43,040 nucleotides of DNA from Bacteroidota bacterium (GCA_028875125.1 JAPPGC010000081.1:1-43040); one strand, 5' to 3'. Positions 27,538-35,796 are shown, counted from the stretch's first letter. The notes: generated from the letters alone by a model not told the origin. Made by a program: numbers and translations.

Positions 27538-28377
27538 CTACTGGCCGCCCAGAATCAATGGCAATCCATCACTGCCGCTGCCCACAATTACGGTCTTTGT
27601 ATTCGGGGAATTTGCCAGTTGCTGCGTGGCTTCAATGCCCTTGAAGCGAAGGAATTGAGACGAGAGGCTTGCGGTGATGATCTGCTGGTAGGCCGCTTCA
27701 CCCTCCGCCTCGATGCGTTTACGTTCGGCCTCGAGGCGTTCTTTCTGAATAGTGAACTCGTATCGCTCCGCCTCCTGCTCCTCTTTTAACTTGTTCTCAA
27801 TAGCGACTTTGATTTGCTCGGGAAGCCGTACATCCCTAATAAGGATGGCCTCAACAATAACATCCTCACTCTCTACATTCCCCTTTACACGGGAAAAAAT
27901 CTGATCCTGTAATTCGGTCCTTCGACTAGAATAGAGTTCTTCGGGTGTGAACTGACCAATTACCTCACGCACTACGCTGCGGAGCTCTGGGCCAATCAGC
28001 TTCCTGAAATAATCAACCCCATAGTTCTTATGTAGCATCGATACGGTTTCCGATCTTGGCCTCCAGCGTACGGAGATATCTGTACCAATAGACAATCCAT
28101 TTGAGGAGAGGGCCTCCATATTTTCCAGTTTCTCCTGCACTCGTACATCGTATTTAATCACTCTCACCCACGGGGCGTGAAAGTTGAGTCCTTCACCGTA
28201 TACTTTACTGGTATCTGTTCCCCCGAAGCGAGAATAGCGCACTCCAGCCTGCCCCGAGTCCATGGTCGTAGTCATACAACCAGCGGCTAATGAACCAACA
28301 ACCAGAATCAAGGCAAGTAGTATAGCCCCTCTGGTCAACAAACGCGTCGGGTTCGAAAAATTTGGTCGGTTGTTCAT
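27538..28377 (-). CDS. SPFH/prohibitin-family membrane protein with a lipobox-like Cys
   Basis: Prohibitin-like proteins form membrane-anchored rings that scaffold proteases or lipid domains. From ATG 28377 (279 residues) there is one N-terminal hydrophobic segment (about 12-34) ending in LAAGC (Cys34), which resembles a lipobox, so the protein may be either a single-pass protein or a lipoprotein. The SPFH domain runs about 40-200 (GVRYSRFGGTD, YGEGLNFHAPWV, DVRVQEKLE, ISVRWRP, TPEELYSSRR and VEAILIRDVRLPEQI). A charged coiled coil follows (KEEQEAERYEFTIQKERLEA) with a glycine-rich tail. The frame opens further to a TTG at 28395, but the ATG is preferred. It lies upstream of susC on the same strand and is divergent from the murB-like gene. 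Confidence 0.9.
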   Translation of the reverse strand: MNNRPNFSNPTRLLTRGAILLALILVVGSLAAGCMTTTMDSGQAGVRYSRFGGTDTSKVYGEGLNFHAPWVRVIKYDVRVQEKLENMEALSSNGLSIGTDISVRWRPRSETVSMLHKNYGVDYFRKLIGPELRSVVREVIGQFTPEELYSSRRTELQDQIFSRVKGNVESEDVIVEAILIRDVRLPEQIKVAIENKLKEEQEAERYEFTIQKERLEAERKRIEAEGEAAYQQIITASLSSQFLRFKGIEATQQLANSPNTKTVIVGSGSDGLPLILGGQ

Positions 28378-28416
28378 TTTCTTGTTCTTGTGCAAGCAAT
28401 AAGTTTACAGTTTGGT

Positions 28417-28441
28417 GGGATGACGTTTCCCATGACGTGGG
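28417..28441. promoter_or_regulatory. Overlapping inverted and direct repeats between divergent genes
   Basis: In the 121-bp gap between the SPFH gene and the murB-like gene, ATGACGT occurs twice (28420-28426 and 28432-28438), 12 bp apart. GGGA/TCCC and CCCA/TGGG flank each copy and share the central CCC, so two mutually exclusive hairpins are possible. This may be an operator for one or both divergent genes; the function is a guess. Confidence 0.3.
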
Positions 28442-28498
28442 TACAATCAACGGTATGCTTTGTTGCAGAGTACCCGCTCTATTACTTTGTTACCTCAA

Positions 28499-29512
28499 AT
28501 GAAACGAGCGCTTGAAAATCTTCTTGGTAAAGACTGCATTCGCGAGAATGTAGTACTGGCGCCGTACACAACGATGCAACTGGGAGGCCCCGCAGACCTC
28601 TTTGTCGAGGTTACAACTGCCGATGCACTCGCACACGCAGTCAAAACCGTGCGTGAACTTGACCTGCCCTACTTCCTGTTAGGTTATGGGGCCAACGTAG
28701 TCGTAGGAGACGCCGGTTTTCGCGGTGTTGTTATCCGTAATGCTGGTCAAAACATTGACTTCCGCGGTAACCGAGTGACTGCGGAAAGTGGTGCTATTGT
28801 GTATCCTGACCTGATTGAAGCATCTGTCACCAGGTCACTGTCCGGCCTGGAACATTACGTTGGCATCCCCTCAACCGTGGGAGGGGCACTTTGGCAGAAC
28901 CTTCACTTTCTTTCTCCGGCTCCCGCTCGCGAGCGAACCATGTTTATTGAGGAGGTTCTGGAACATGCAGATCTCATAACCGAAGAGAATGACCTTCGTC
29001 GTGTGGATGTAGATTACTTTGAGTTTGGATACGATTACTCCATCCTGCATCGCAGAGATGACATTGTACTTCGGGCGACCTTCCGGCTTACACCCGCACA
29101 GGAGCCGGATTTACGCAAAATAATGGCCGAGAACCTTGCTTGGCGTGCCCTGAGGCACCCTCCATTGGATACCGAACCTAGCGTTGGGTCTATCTTCAAA
29201 AAGATTCAGGGCATCGGAGCCGGGCGTCTGATTGACGAGTGTGGACTTAAAGGCGCCAGTTTTGGAGGCATAGTAGTTACGCATCGCCATGCTAACATCA
29301 TGGTCAATCAGGGAGGAGGAACCGCGGCAGATGTTCAGGCGCTGGTAGCCTACATTCAGAAAGAAGTGGCTGCGCAGACAGGCTACTATCTGGAAACTGA
29401 AATTGATTTTATCGGTGAATTTGATCCACCGACCAGTGGATCCCCCGTGTTTGTCCCCCGTCCGCCGGGCTTAATTACAGCCGAAGAGTTGGCTGCACGC
29501 CGAGCAACATGA
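28499..29512 (+). CDS. murB: MurB-like UDP-N-acetylenolpyruvoylglucosamine reductase, divergent
   Basis: MurB reduces UDP-GlcNAc-enolpyruvate to UDP-MurNAc in the cytoplasm, using FAD and NADPH. I chose ATG 28499 (337 residues); an upstream in-frame TTG at 28460 has no homologous sequence. FAD-domain motifs are present: YTTMQLGGPAD (23-33), LLGYGANVVVGDAGFRG (60-76) and GIPSTVGGALWQN (122-134). The C-terminal domain has the catalytic Ser in VGSIFK (Ser231), AGRLIDECGLKG (241-252), HANIMVN, and Glu301 in LETEIDFIG. The substrate-binding YR pair usually found in FGYRxS reads FGYDYS (178-181) here, so the Arg is missing, and the loop after GGALWQN is unusual. Overall it is probably the cell's MurB, but a divergent one. 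The stop overlaps the ccmB start (ATGA). Confidence 0.85.
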   Translation: MKRALENLLGKDCIRENVVLAPYTTMQLGGPADLFVEVTTADALAHAVKTVRELDLPYFLLGYGANVVVGDAGFRGVVIRNAGQNIDFRGNRVTAESGAIVYPDLIEASVTRSLSGLEHYVGIPSTVGGALWQNLHFLSPAPARERTMFIEEVLEHADLITEENDLRRVDVDYFEFGYDYSILHRRDDIVLRATFRLTPAQEPDLRKIMAENLAWRALRHPPLDTEPSVGSIFKKIQGIGAGRLIDECGLKGASFGGIVVTHRHANIMVNQGGGTAADVQALVAYIQKEVAAQTGYYLETEIDFIGEFDPPTSGSPVFVPRPPGLITAEELAARRAT

Positions 29513-30213
29513 TGGCTTCCAGAAAATCCTCAAGTTGGGCCAACGGAGCCGTAGGAGTGCTACGGAAAGATCTCCAATTGGAGCTACGTAACAAATCAGT
29601 CCTAGGTACGCTGATTGTTTTTGTCCTAAACACAATGTTCCTAATCCTGGTTTCAGCAGGTAGAGGCGACCTTGAACCGCGAACTGAGGCGGCGCTGCTC
29701 TGGATTGTAATCTTCTTCACAGCAGCCTTGGGCCTTGGACGGGCGTTCCTGTCTGAGAAAGAGCAAAAAACCAGACTTTTTTTGCGGATACATACGCAGC
29801 CTCTCATGGTCTACGTCGGAAAACTGTGCTACAGTTTTCTTACGATCCTCTGCGCGAATGTCGTTTCAGCATGCATTTTCCTGCTGCTGCTGGGCGTGGA
29901 AGTGACTCTGCCGGGCTTATTTATACTGACTCTCATCCTGGGGACGCTGGGGCTCGCCGGAGCAACGACACTGTTAGCCGCCATTATTGCGAGAACAACA
30001 CGAAGCGGGATACTCTTACCTGTGTTGATGTTTCCGCTTCTGATCCCCCTTCTGCTCGCAGCCGTTGAGTCTACATTCTACAGTTTCGTCGGTCAGTCTT
30101 TCGCCGAGGGAGGGTGGGCTGCATCCCTTGGATCCTTACTCACGATAACTAGTTTCTCGAGCGTGGTTATCGTTGCATCTGTTCTGTTGTTTGACTACGT
30201 GTGGCAGGATTAA
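29509..30213 (+). CDS. ccmB: Heme exporter membrane protein CcmB
   Basis: Membrane subunit of the CcmABCD complex that releases holo-CcmE for cytochrome c maturation. The 234-residue product has the CcmB opening (VLRKDLQLELRNKSVLGTL), six hydrophobic segments, and the cytoplasmic loop FLSEKEQKTRLFLRIHTQP in which family members interact with the ATPase. Its ATG overlaps the murB-like stop by 4 bp (29509-29512), so the two are co-translated. The ATPase partner CcmA is not in this window, so it must be encoded elsewhere. ccmC follows after 15 bp. Confidence 0.93.
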   Translation: MMASRKSSSWANGAVGVLRKDLQLELRNKSVLGTLIVFVLNTMFLILVSAGRGDLEPRTEAALLWIVIFFTAALGLGRAFLSEKEQKTRLFLRIHTQPLMVYVGKLCYSFLTILCANVVSACIFLLLLGVEVTLPGLFILTLILGTLGLAGATTLLAAIIARTTRSGILLPVLMFPLLIPLLLAAVESTFYSFVGQSFAEGGWAASLGSLLTITSFSSVVIVASVLLFDYVWQD

Positions 30214-30228
30214 CGAGTCTTCCCCCGA

Positions 30229-30939
30229 ATGCGCCATAAATACAAGACCGTACGCCTTGTAATTATCATCTGGATGACACTCGTGCTGTTGGGGGCATTT
30301 TCCTTTGGCGGAACTTGGCTGAATATTCCAAAAGTGGCTATGCTGGAGCATACGGCCCGGAATCTGTATTTCCATGTTCCTATGTGGTTCACCATGATGG
30401 CGTTGACTGCCCTTTCGGCAGTGCATGCTATCCAGTGCCTCCGGACAAATAGTCCTGTTAGCGACATTAGATCCCGTACCGCGGCACTGATTGCGGTAAC
30501 ATTCGGCATACTGGGTCTTGCCACAGGTAGTGTCTGGGCACATTATACTTGGTATGAGGGCACAAACATATGGTGGAATTTTGACCCTAAGCAATCAATG
30601 GCGGCTGTTCAGGTCTTGATTTATTGCGCGTATTTTGCCCTTAGGAGTGCGCTGGACGATCCCCGCAAGCGGGCTCGCATCGCCGCCGTTTACAATTTGT
30701 TTGCCTTTGCAACTGTGCCCTTCCTGCTCTATGTACTTCCGCGTCAATTAGAGAGCCTGCATCCTGGCGCAGAAGGCAACCCTGCCTTCAGCGACATCAC
30801 GGATCCAATCATGCGAGCAGTCTTTTATCCCGCAGTCCTTGGATTCATAGGTGTTGGTTGGCTACTCTACACTCAACGTGTCAGACTGGCCTGTGCTTTA
30901 ATGACGCTGCGGAGCATAGAGGAAGACAACCATTTTTAA
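30229..30939 (+). CDS. ccmC: Heme-handling protein CcmC
   Basis: Inner-membrane heme-handling protein that presents heme to CcmE. The 236-residue product has six membrane segments, a periplasmic heme-ligand His in YFHVPMW (His49), and the tryptophan-rich motif EGTNIWWNFDP (110-120), which corresponds to the WWD heme-binding motif although one Trp is replaced. A second His lies in the last periplasmic loop (LESLHPG). It follows ccmB by 15 bp and precedes ccmD by 2 bp in a tight plus-strand operon. Assignment to CcmC rather than CcsA/CcmF rests on size and neighbours. Confidence 0.93.
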   Translation: MRHKYKTVRLVIIIWMTLVLLGAFSFGGTWLNIPKVAMLEHTARNLYFHVPMWFTMMALTALSAVHAIQCLRTNSPVSDIRSRTAALIAVTFGILGLATGSVWAHYTWYEGTNIWWNFDPKQSMAAVQVLIYCAYFALRSALDDPRKRARIAAVYNLFAFATVPFLLYVLPRQLESLHPGAEGNPAFSDITDPIMRAVFYPAVLGFIGVGWLLYTQRVRLACALMTLRSIEEDNHF

Positions 30940-30941
30940 AC

Positions 30942-31154
30942 ATGAGTATGATACTCCTATTGATTCAGGCAGCCCGAAACATTGAAACTGTCATGTTGGA
31001 CAATGACAAACTATTGGTCGTTCTTGCCGTTGTACTTATTATATGGATAGGAATCATGATCTTCATTTATTCCACAGATCGAAAGATTGATCGACTGGAA
31101 TCATTGGTAAAGGCCCTGCGCAGTGAGGAAGAACCACCGATTGATCGTAGTTAA
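30942..31154 (+). CDS. CcmD-like small membrane protein
   Basis: A 70-residue protein with one membrane helix (about 24-43, LLVVLAVVLIIWIGIMIFIY) followed by a charged cytoplasmic tail (STDRKIDRLESLVKALRSEEE). This layout, and the position between ccmC (2-bp gap) and ccmE (12-bp gap), match CcmD, which helps release holo-CcmE from CcmABC. I chose ATG 30942 because longer starts would run into ccmC. CcmD proteins are poorly conserved, so the identity rests largely on context. Confidence 0.8.
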   Translation: MSMILLLIQAARNIETVMLDNDKLLVVLAVVLIIWIGIMIFIYSTDRKIDRLESLVKALRSEEEPPIDRS

Positions 31155-31166
31155 CCGGACTCAGCC

Positions 31167-31586
31167 ATGCGTAAACCTCGCACTATTATCAGTTTTATAG
31201 CCCTGGTAGTCTTTGCCTCCCTTCTACTGTTCAGTTTTGGAGACCAGGTGGGGGTGTACATGCATTTTGCCGAAGCCGAGGCTTCCGGGACACGCGCTCA
31301 TGTCGTTGGCAACTGGGTGGAGTCCGAAACTACGCACTATGACCCTGAAAAAAATCTTTTCAGATTCCATCTGCGTGACAACGAAGGGGCCGTGCGCGAA
31401 GTGCATTACCGGGACCCAAAGCCGGCGAGCTTTGAAGATGCCGAAAAAATCGTCGTGGAGGGATACCTAGATGGAGGAATATTTGAGGCCGAACATATCC
31501 TCATGAAATGCCCCTCCAAATACAGCGCTGAGAGTGCATTGGATGAGGCTTTGCCTGTGTCAGGTACGGGCGAGTATGCTCAATAA
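31167..31586 (+). CDS. ccmE: Cytochrome c maturation heme chaperone CcmE, CxxxY variant
   Basis: Membrane-anchored periplasmic chaperone that carries heme covalently on its way to apocytochromes c. The 139-residue product has one N-terminal helix (about 7-24) and a beta-barrel OB-fold (GNWVESE, YDPEKNLFRFHLRDNEG, EVHYRDPKPASFEDAEKIVVEGYL). The heme-attachment loop reads LMKCPSKYS: the usual HxxxY histidine is replaced by Cys115, with Tyr119 conserved. Such CxxxY forms are known in Desulfovibrio, some archaea and other lineages. It is the last gene of the murB-ccmBCDE run; no ccmF, ccmG or ccmH follows. Confidence 0.93.
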   Translation: MRKPRTIISFIALVVFASLLLFSFGDQVGVYMHFAEAEASGTRAHVVGNWVESETTHYDPEKNLFRFHLRDNEGAVREVHYRDPKPASFEDAEKIVVEGYLDGGIFEAEHILMKCPSKYSAESALDEALPVSGTGEYAQ

Positions 31587-32064
31587 GACCGCAGACCGGT
31601 GTGTACCCCATTTACCCGGTTATAGGACGCCCCCGCATCGCCGACAATACTTTATTGGCCGAGGTTTGTAGGTGAATTACAGCATGGCATAACGTCCTCT
31701 TAGAAGTAATCTCGACATTGATAGACTCAACAAAACTCTGTCAAGACTGGTCCGAAGGCGCCAGGGCAAGTATGCGGTAAAGCAGTGATTACTCAAATGA
31801 CCACCTTTCGGAGGGACTCCAAATCATTCGCGCATCCAGCGTACCGCTGATGCAGTCCCGGTTCAATTCTTCAATCAATAAATGACGGATCCTGCTGTAT
31901 ATGGTCCACACCGCTACAGTGAGATCAACCTTGGCCCTGTGGAGAAACTTTGAATATCGCTGATGAAAAATGTAAGTGACGCCGGGCAGATGCGATCTCT
32001 TCCCTGATAATCAAGTTCTTTCGTACATCGTACAACTCGCCACCGATAAACGATTGTATCTGCT
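31587..32064. other. Gene-free interval after ccmE (478 bp)
   Basis: No open frame here has a recognisable product and I find no convincing RNA gene. ccmF would often be expected next to ccmE, but nothing resembling it is visible. The interval probably carries the ccm operon terminator and the promoter of the DUF4159 gene. AACTTTG at about 31947 with an upstream TTG is a poor promoter-like match. Confidence 0.5.
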
Positions 32065-32736
32065 GTGACTAGATCACTGCTCTTTGTCTGTCTGATGTTT
32101 GCCACTCCCTGCGTGGCGCAGGAGTATGCCCTGTCAATCGCACGTGTTAAATATAGCGGGGGAGGAGATTGGTACAGCGACGAACAGTCGCTACCTGAAC
32201 TCCTTTCCTACGTCCGAAACGAAACGCTGGTAAATGTGAACCCCAGACCGGATATCGTCGAACTTTCGACTGATCGGCTGTATACCTTCCCCTATCTGTA
32301 CTTGACAGGACACGGGAACGCTGTCTTCACGGAACAGGAAATCATTCGCCTGCGACAATACCTGGAGCACGGAGGTTTCCTGCACATAGACGACAACTAC
32401 GGCCTAGACCTTGCCATCCGCCGTGAAATGGCCCGCGTATTCCCGGAACAGGAATTCGTAGAACTCCCGTTTGATCACCCCATTTACCATTCGCACTTCT
32501 CATTCCCCAACGGTCTCCCAAAAATTCATGAACATGATGGCAAACCGCCCCAAGGATTTGGACTGTTTGACCAGCATGGGCGTCTGTGTGTATTCTACAG
32601 CTACGAGAGTGATCTGGGAGATGGCTGGGAACCGGAATCAGTGCACGATCTTCCACTGGACGTCCGGGAACCTGCCCTGCAGATGGGAACGAATATCCTG
32701 GTATTTGCTCTGACGGGCACCAGTCCACATAACTGA
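32065..32736 (+). CDS. DUF4159-domain exported protein
   Basis: A 223-residue protein starting at GTG 32065 with a signal peptide ending CVAQE. The mature part matches the DUF4159 pattern: ARVKYSGGGDWYSDEQSLPELL near the start, then YLTGHGNAVFTEQEIIRLRQYLEHGGFLHIDDNYG, and a C-terminal block naming a Tyr/Glu-rich strand (FYSYESDLGDGWE). The fold resembles a glutamine-amidotransferase-like domain in which the catalytic residues are not obvious. DUF4159 genes often accompany MoxR/BatA-type clusters in Bacteroidota; none is seen here. glyA follows after 9 bp on the same strand, probably co-transcribed. Function unknown. Confidence 0.82.
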   Translation: MTRSLLFVCLMFATPCVAQEYALSIARVKYSGGGDWYSDEQSLPELLSYVRNETLVNVNPRPDIVELSTDRLYTFPYLYLTGHGNAVFTEQEIIRLRQYLEHGGFLHIDDNYGLDLAIRREMARVFPEQEFVELPFDHPIYHSHFSFPNGLPKIHEHDGKPPQGFGLFDQHGRLCVFYSYESDLGDGWEPESVHDLPLDVREPALQMGTNILVFALTGTSPHN

Positions 32737-32745
32737 AAACTAAAC

Positions 32746-34041
32746 ATGAATCATCTCGCGTCGCAAGATCCCAAAATCTTTGCCGCCATTGAACGTGAAG
32801 TACATCGGCAGAACAATGGACTGGAGCTGATTGCCTCGGAAAACTTTGTATCCCGAAGCGTCATGCAGGCTATGGGCTCTGTGTTCACCAATAAGTATGC
32901 GGAAGGATTACCTGGACGACGCTACTATGGAGGCTGCGAGTTCGCAGATTCTGCGGAAGATTTGGCTCGCGAACGCGCCAAAAAGCTCTTTAAATGCGAC
33001 TGGGTTAACGTTCAGCCACACTCCGGCGCATCCGCCAACGCGGCCGTATACCTGAGCTGCTTGAATCCCGGTGATACATTTCTCGGCCTGGATCTTGCTC
33101 ACGGCGGTCATCTAACACACGGAAGTCCTGTGAATTTCTCAGGAATATGGTTCAAGGCAACCTATTATGGCGTTGAACAGGATGGTCATATTGACATGAA
33201 CCGCGTCCGGGAGAAAGCAAAAGCTGCCCGCCCAAAACTCATCTCAATCGGAGCCAGCGCATACTCCCGTGACTTCGACTATGAGGCCTTTCGTGCTATC
33301 GCTGATGAGGTGGGGGCACTCCTGTGGATGGATATGGCGCACCCTGCCGGGCTGATTGCTGCAGGACTGCTTAATGACCCGCTGCCATACGCTCACATCG
33401 TTACAACAACAACCCATAAAACGCTTCGCGGACCACGTGGCGGAATGATCCTTGTCGGACGTGACTTTGAAAATCCATTTGGCAAAGTCGCACGGAAAAG
33501 CGGCCGTGTACGCAATATGAGCGAACTGCTGGACTCGGCTGTGTTTCCCGGTATGCAGGGGGGACCGCTCGTGCATGTGATCGCAGCCAAGGCCGTCGCC
33601 TTTGAGGAAGCGCTGCAACCCGAATTTGTTGCGTACTCGCGGCAAGTGCAGCGCAATGCAGTTGCAATGGCAAACTCATTTTTGTCGCGTGGATATGATG
33701 TCGTAAGCGGCGGGACTGACAATCATCTTGTTTTAGTTGACCTTCGAAGCAAAAATTTCACGGGCAAGGATGCAGAGCGCATATTGCAGGCAGCAGACAT
33801 CACGGTCAATAAAAACATGGTCCCCTTTGATGATAAGAGCCCCTTCGTCACAAGTGGGATTCGCCTCGGAACCGCCGCGGTCACTACGAGAGGATTCAAA
33901 GAAGCAGACATAGAACACACGGTTGCGCTGATTGACCATGCGTTGAGTGCACCGAATGACGAATCCGTTCGGCATGAGATAAGGAAGGAAGTTCACTCGC
34001 TCTGCACCGCTCACCCACTGTACGATTTCGTGATCGCCTAA
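32746..34041 (+). CDS. glyA: Serine hydroxymethyltransferase
   Basis: PLP enzyme that interconverts serine and glycine while charging tetrahydrofolate with a one-carbon unit. The 431-residue length is standard. Motifs are [10 protein letters not shown] (27-36), [16 protein letters not shown] (48-63), [11 protein letters not shown] (88-98), the PLP-contact Asp196 and His199 in MDMAHPAG, and the PLP lysine Lys225 in [21 protein letters not shown] for the active-site contact comes later. No unusual insertions. It starts at ATG 32746, 9 bp after the DUF4159 gene, and is followed by a 241-bp intergenic stretch. Confidence 0.98.
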   Translation: MNHLASQDPKIFAAIEREVHRQNNGLELIASENFVSRSVMQAMGSVFTNKYAEGLPGRRYYGGCEFADSAEDLARERAKKLFKCDWVNVQPHSGASANAAVYLSCLNPGDTFLGLDLAHGGHLTHGSPVNFSGIWFKATYYGVEQDGHIDMNRVREKAKAARPKLISIGASAYSRDFDYEAFRAIADEVGALLWMDMAHPAGLIAAGLLNDPLPYAHIVTTTTHKTLRGPRGGMILVGRDFENPFGKVARKSGRVRNMSELLDSAVFPGMQGGPLVHVIAAKAVAFEEALQPEFVAYSRQVQRNAVAMANSFLSRGYDVVSGGTDNHLVLVDLRSKNFTGKDAERILQAADITVNKNMVPFDDKSPFVTSGIRLGTAAVTTRGFKEADIEHTVALIDHALSAPNDESVRHEIRKEVHSLCTAHPLYDFVIA

Positions 34042-34189
34042 ATGACCGGCGTGCGCACCCCCAATTGATTACATAACATGGTCCAGGGAGTAGCGGTGGG
34101 CTCTGTATAACCCGCTAAATTCATGACTTATCGTAGATGACTCCGAGTACGGTTTTCGTTGCCGAGAGGTGTAGAATCCACCCTTTGAG

Positions 34190-34232
34190 CGGTTCAGACT
34201 CGACGCATCTTGATTATATCCCACCTGAACCG
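34190..34232. promoter_or_regulatory. 8-bp inverted repeat upstream of the phosphoribosyltransferase gene
   Basis: CGGTTCAG (34190-34197) and CTGAACCG (34225-34232) are perfect inverted copies with a 27-base spacer, in the 241-bp gap between glyA and the phosphoribosyltransferase gene. A TATACT hexamer (34249-34254) lies just downstream and 29 bases before the next ATG, so the repeat could be an operator or a loose terminator for glyA. Only the repeat itself is seen directly. Confidence 0.3.
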
Positions 34233-34282
34233 AGCATCTTACGCTTGGTATACTCTGGGCGTGTTTTACGCGGATACGTCAG

Positions 34283-34891
34283 ATGACACAAGAGAAGATA
34301 GATTATTGGCCCTACCTGCACCAATCTGGTCTGTCCCAAAAGATTTATGACAAGGCCTTGGTGTCGGGCAGTCGCGAAACACTTCTTGACCCTGAAGGCA
34401 GGCTCGTTGAGTGGCTCCTGGATATGCGTCTCCCTCTCCTGGATGGCAAAATGTCCCGTGAGATTGGTAAACTGGTTGCCAACCGATTACGCATGATTGG
34501 AATCAGACAAGTCGCCGGTTCCGGCATTGGCGCCAGCGCCATGGTCTGCGCAACAATTAATGCGTCTGGCTCACCGCCCCTCCGGGGAGGACTCGTCAGA
34601 CTTCAGCCCAAACCCTATGGACGTCGCCGCCTGATTGAAGGGCCACTGGATCCCACGATTCCGGTGGTAATTCTTGACGATCTGCTCAATAGCGGAGGAA
34701 CTGCCAAGCGTGTTCTCAAAGAGCTCAGAAGAGAAGGATTTACTGTTGAAGGATACCTGACCATTTTCGAATTCTCATGGGGGGATGGCCGAACGGCACT
34801 TGAGCAGGAAGGGTTATGGGTTGATGCGTTGATGGAACTAACATTAGGTCAGGAAAATGCGGGCAGTTCCGATTCGGCTACACATGCCTAG
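34283..34891 (+). CDS. PyrE-like phosphoribosyltransferase-family protein
   Basis: Type I phosphoribosyltransferase of 202 residues. The PRPP loop reads PVVILDDLLNSGGTAKRV (127-144) with the acidic pair Asp132-Asp133 and SGGT at 137-140. A KPYGRRRLIEG segment (110-120) parallels the flexible loop of orotate phosphoribosyltransferases. The length fits OPRTase, and GSGIGASAM (79-87) fits the usual GI.xGG-type substrate loop only loosely. It could be PyrE, or a related transferase of unknown specificity; no other pyrimidine genes lie nearby. tatC follows after 5 bp, so the pair is probably co-transcribed. Confidence 0.8.
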   Translation: MTQEKIDYWPYLHQSGLSQKIYDKALVSGSRETLLDPEGRLVEWLLDMRLPLLDGKMSREIGKLVANRLRMIGIRQVAGSGIGASAMVCATINASGSPPLRGGLVRLQPKPYGRRRLIEGPLDPTIPVVILDDLLNSGGTAKRVLKELRREGFTVEGYLTIFEFSWGDGRTALEQEGLWVDALMELTLGQENAGSSDSATHA

Positions 34892-34896
34892 AGAGA

Positions 34897-35796
34897 ATGG
34901 CTTTCAATTGGAGAAAAGCGTTTAAGCGTGCTCTCAAGTCAGAAACGTCCAGTGGGGTTCAGGCAGCAGATACGCAGGCCCTTGCCGAGCCACGCGAGGA
35001 TTTGTTGCCGGAAGGCGGCGAGATGTCCTTCCTTGACCATCTGGAAGATCTACGCTGGACAATTATAAGGGGAATCAGTGGCGTTGTCATTATGACTATC
35101 GTCGCAGCAATATTCCATAATTGGGTGGTTGATGTAGTCCTCATGGGCCCCGCAAAATCGGACTTCATCACATACCAACTCCTGGGATTCGACTTTGAGG
35201 ATTTACATCTGCAAAACCGTACGGTGCCTGGCCAGTTCTTTGCACTCATGGGCATTGTTATGGCCGTAGGACTTGTAGCCGGCTCCCCCTTCCTCATTTA
35301 CTCCATCTGGAAATTTATAGAGCCTGGTCTATATCCGAAAGAAAAAGCCGGCATGCGATTCATTGCTGCCTTTGCAACCATCTTTTTTATGATAGGCATC
35401 CTGTTCGGATACTTTGTGATCACGCCGTTAGCATTGAATTTTTTCAACAACTTCAGTATTTCTGACATTATCCGGAATGAGTTTGACATCACACGCTATT
35501 TCAGCAGTGTGACCTGGTGGGCTTTTGGCTCCGGTATACTCTTTGAACTCCCTGTTATAATCTATTTTCTTGCAAAGCTGGGTCTTGCTACACCAGAGCG
35601 ACTACGTGCCTTTCGCAAGTATGCGTTTCTGGCCGTTTTCGTGCTTGGCGCCCTCGTTACTCCTGCCGACCCTTTCTCCATGTTCGCAGCCGCCATACCG
35701 TTGTACCTGCTTTACGAAGGCTCAATACACGTGGCTACCTGGGTGGAGCGTAATCGAATTCGTGAGCTGAATAAAGCTTTTGGGGATGCACCTTAA
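34897..35796 (+). CDS. tatC: Sec-independent (Tat) translocase subunit TatC
   Basis: Receptor for twin-arginine signal peptides in the inner membrane. The 299-residue product has about six membrane segments after a soluble N-terminal extension of roughly 40 residues. Conserved blocks are MSFLDHLEDLRWTI (43-56), FIEPGLYPKEK, FELPVIIYFLAKLGL and TPADPFS. In the signal-peptide-binding block HLxELR the Glu is Asp51 here, a conservative change; the Glu in PKEK is kept. No tatA/tatB is adjacent. Its TAA stop overlaps the stop of the convergent Nramp-like gene (35793-35796), leaving no room for a terminator between them. Confidence 0.95.
   Translation: MAFNWRKAFKRALKSETSSGVQAADTQALAEPREDLLPEGGEMSFLDHLEDLRWTIIRGISGVVIMTIVAAIFHNWVVDVVLMGPAKSDFITYQLLGFDFEDLHLQNRTVPGQFFALMGIVMAVGLVAGSPFLIYSIWKFIEPGLYPKEKAGMRFIAAFATIFFMIGILFGYFVITPLALNFFNNFSISDIIRNEFDITRYFSSVTWWAFGSGILFELPVIIYFLAKLGLATPERLRAFRKYAFLAVFVLGALVTPADPFSMFAAAIPLYLLYEGSIHVATWVERNRIRELNKAFGDAP

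Noticed and set aside
27403-27789. 128-codon plus-strand frame across the susC upstream gap
   Set aside because: Mostly antisense to the SPFH gene; composition is that of a shadow of its coiled coil.
31595-31620. Inverted repeat ACCGG/CCGGT just after ccmE as a terminator
   Set aside because: Only 5 bp, with a long loop and no T run after it.
31861-31890. GGTTCAATTC resembling a tRNA T-loop
   Set aside because: Flanking bases do not pair into a T-stem and no acceptor or anticodon arm is found around it.
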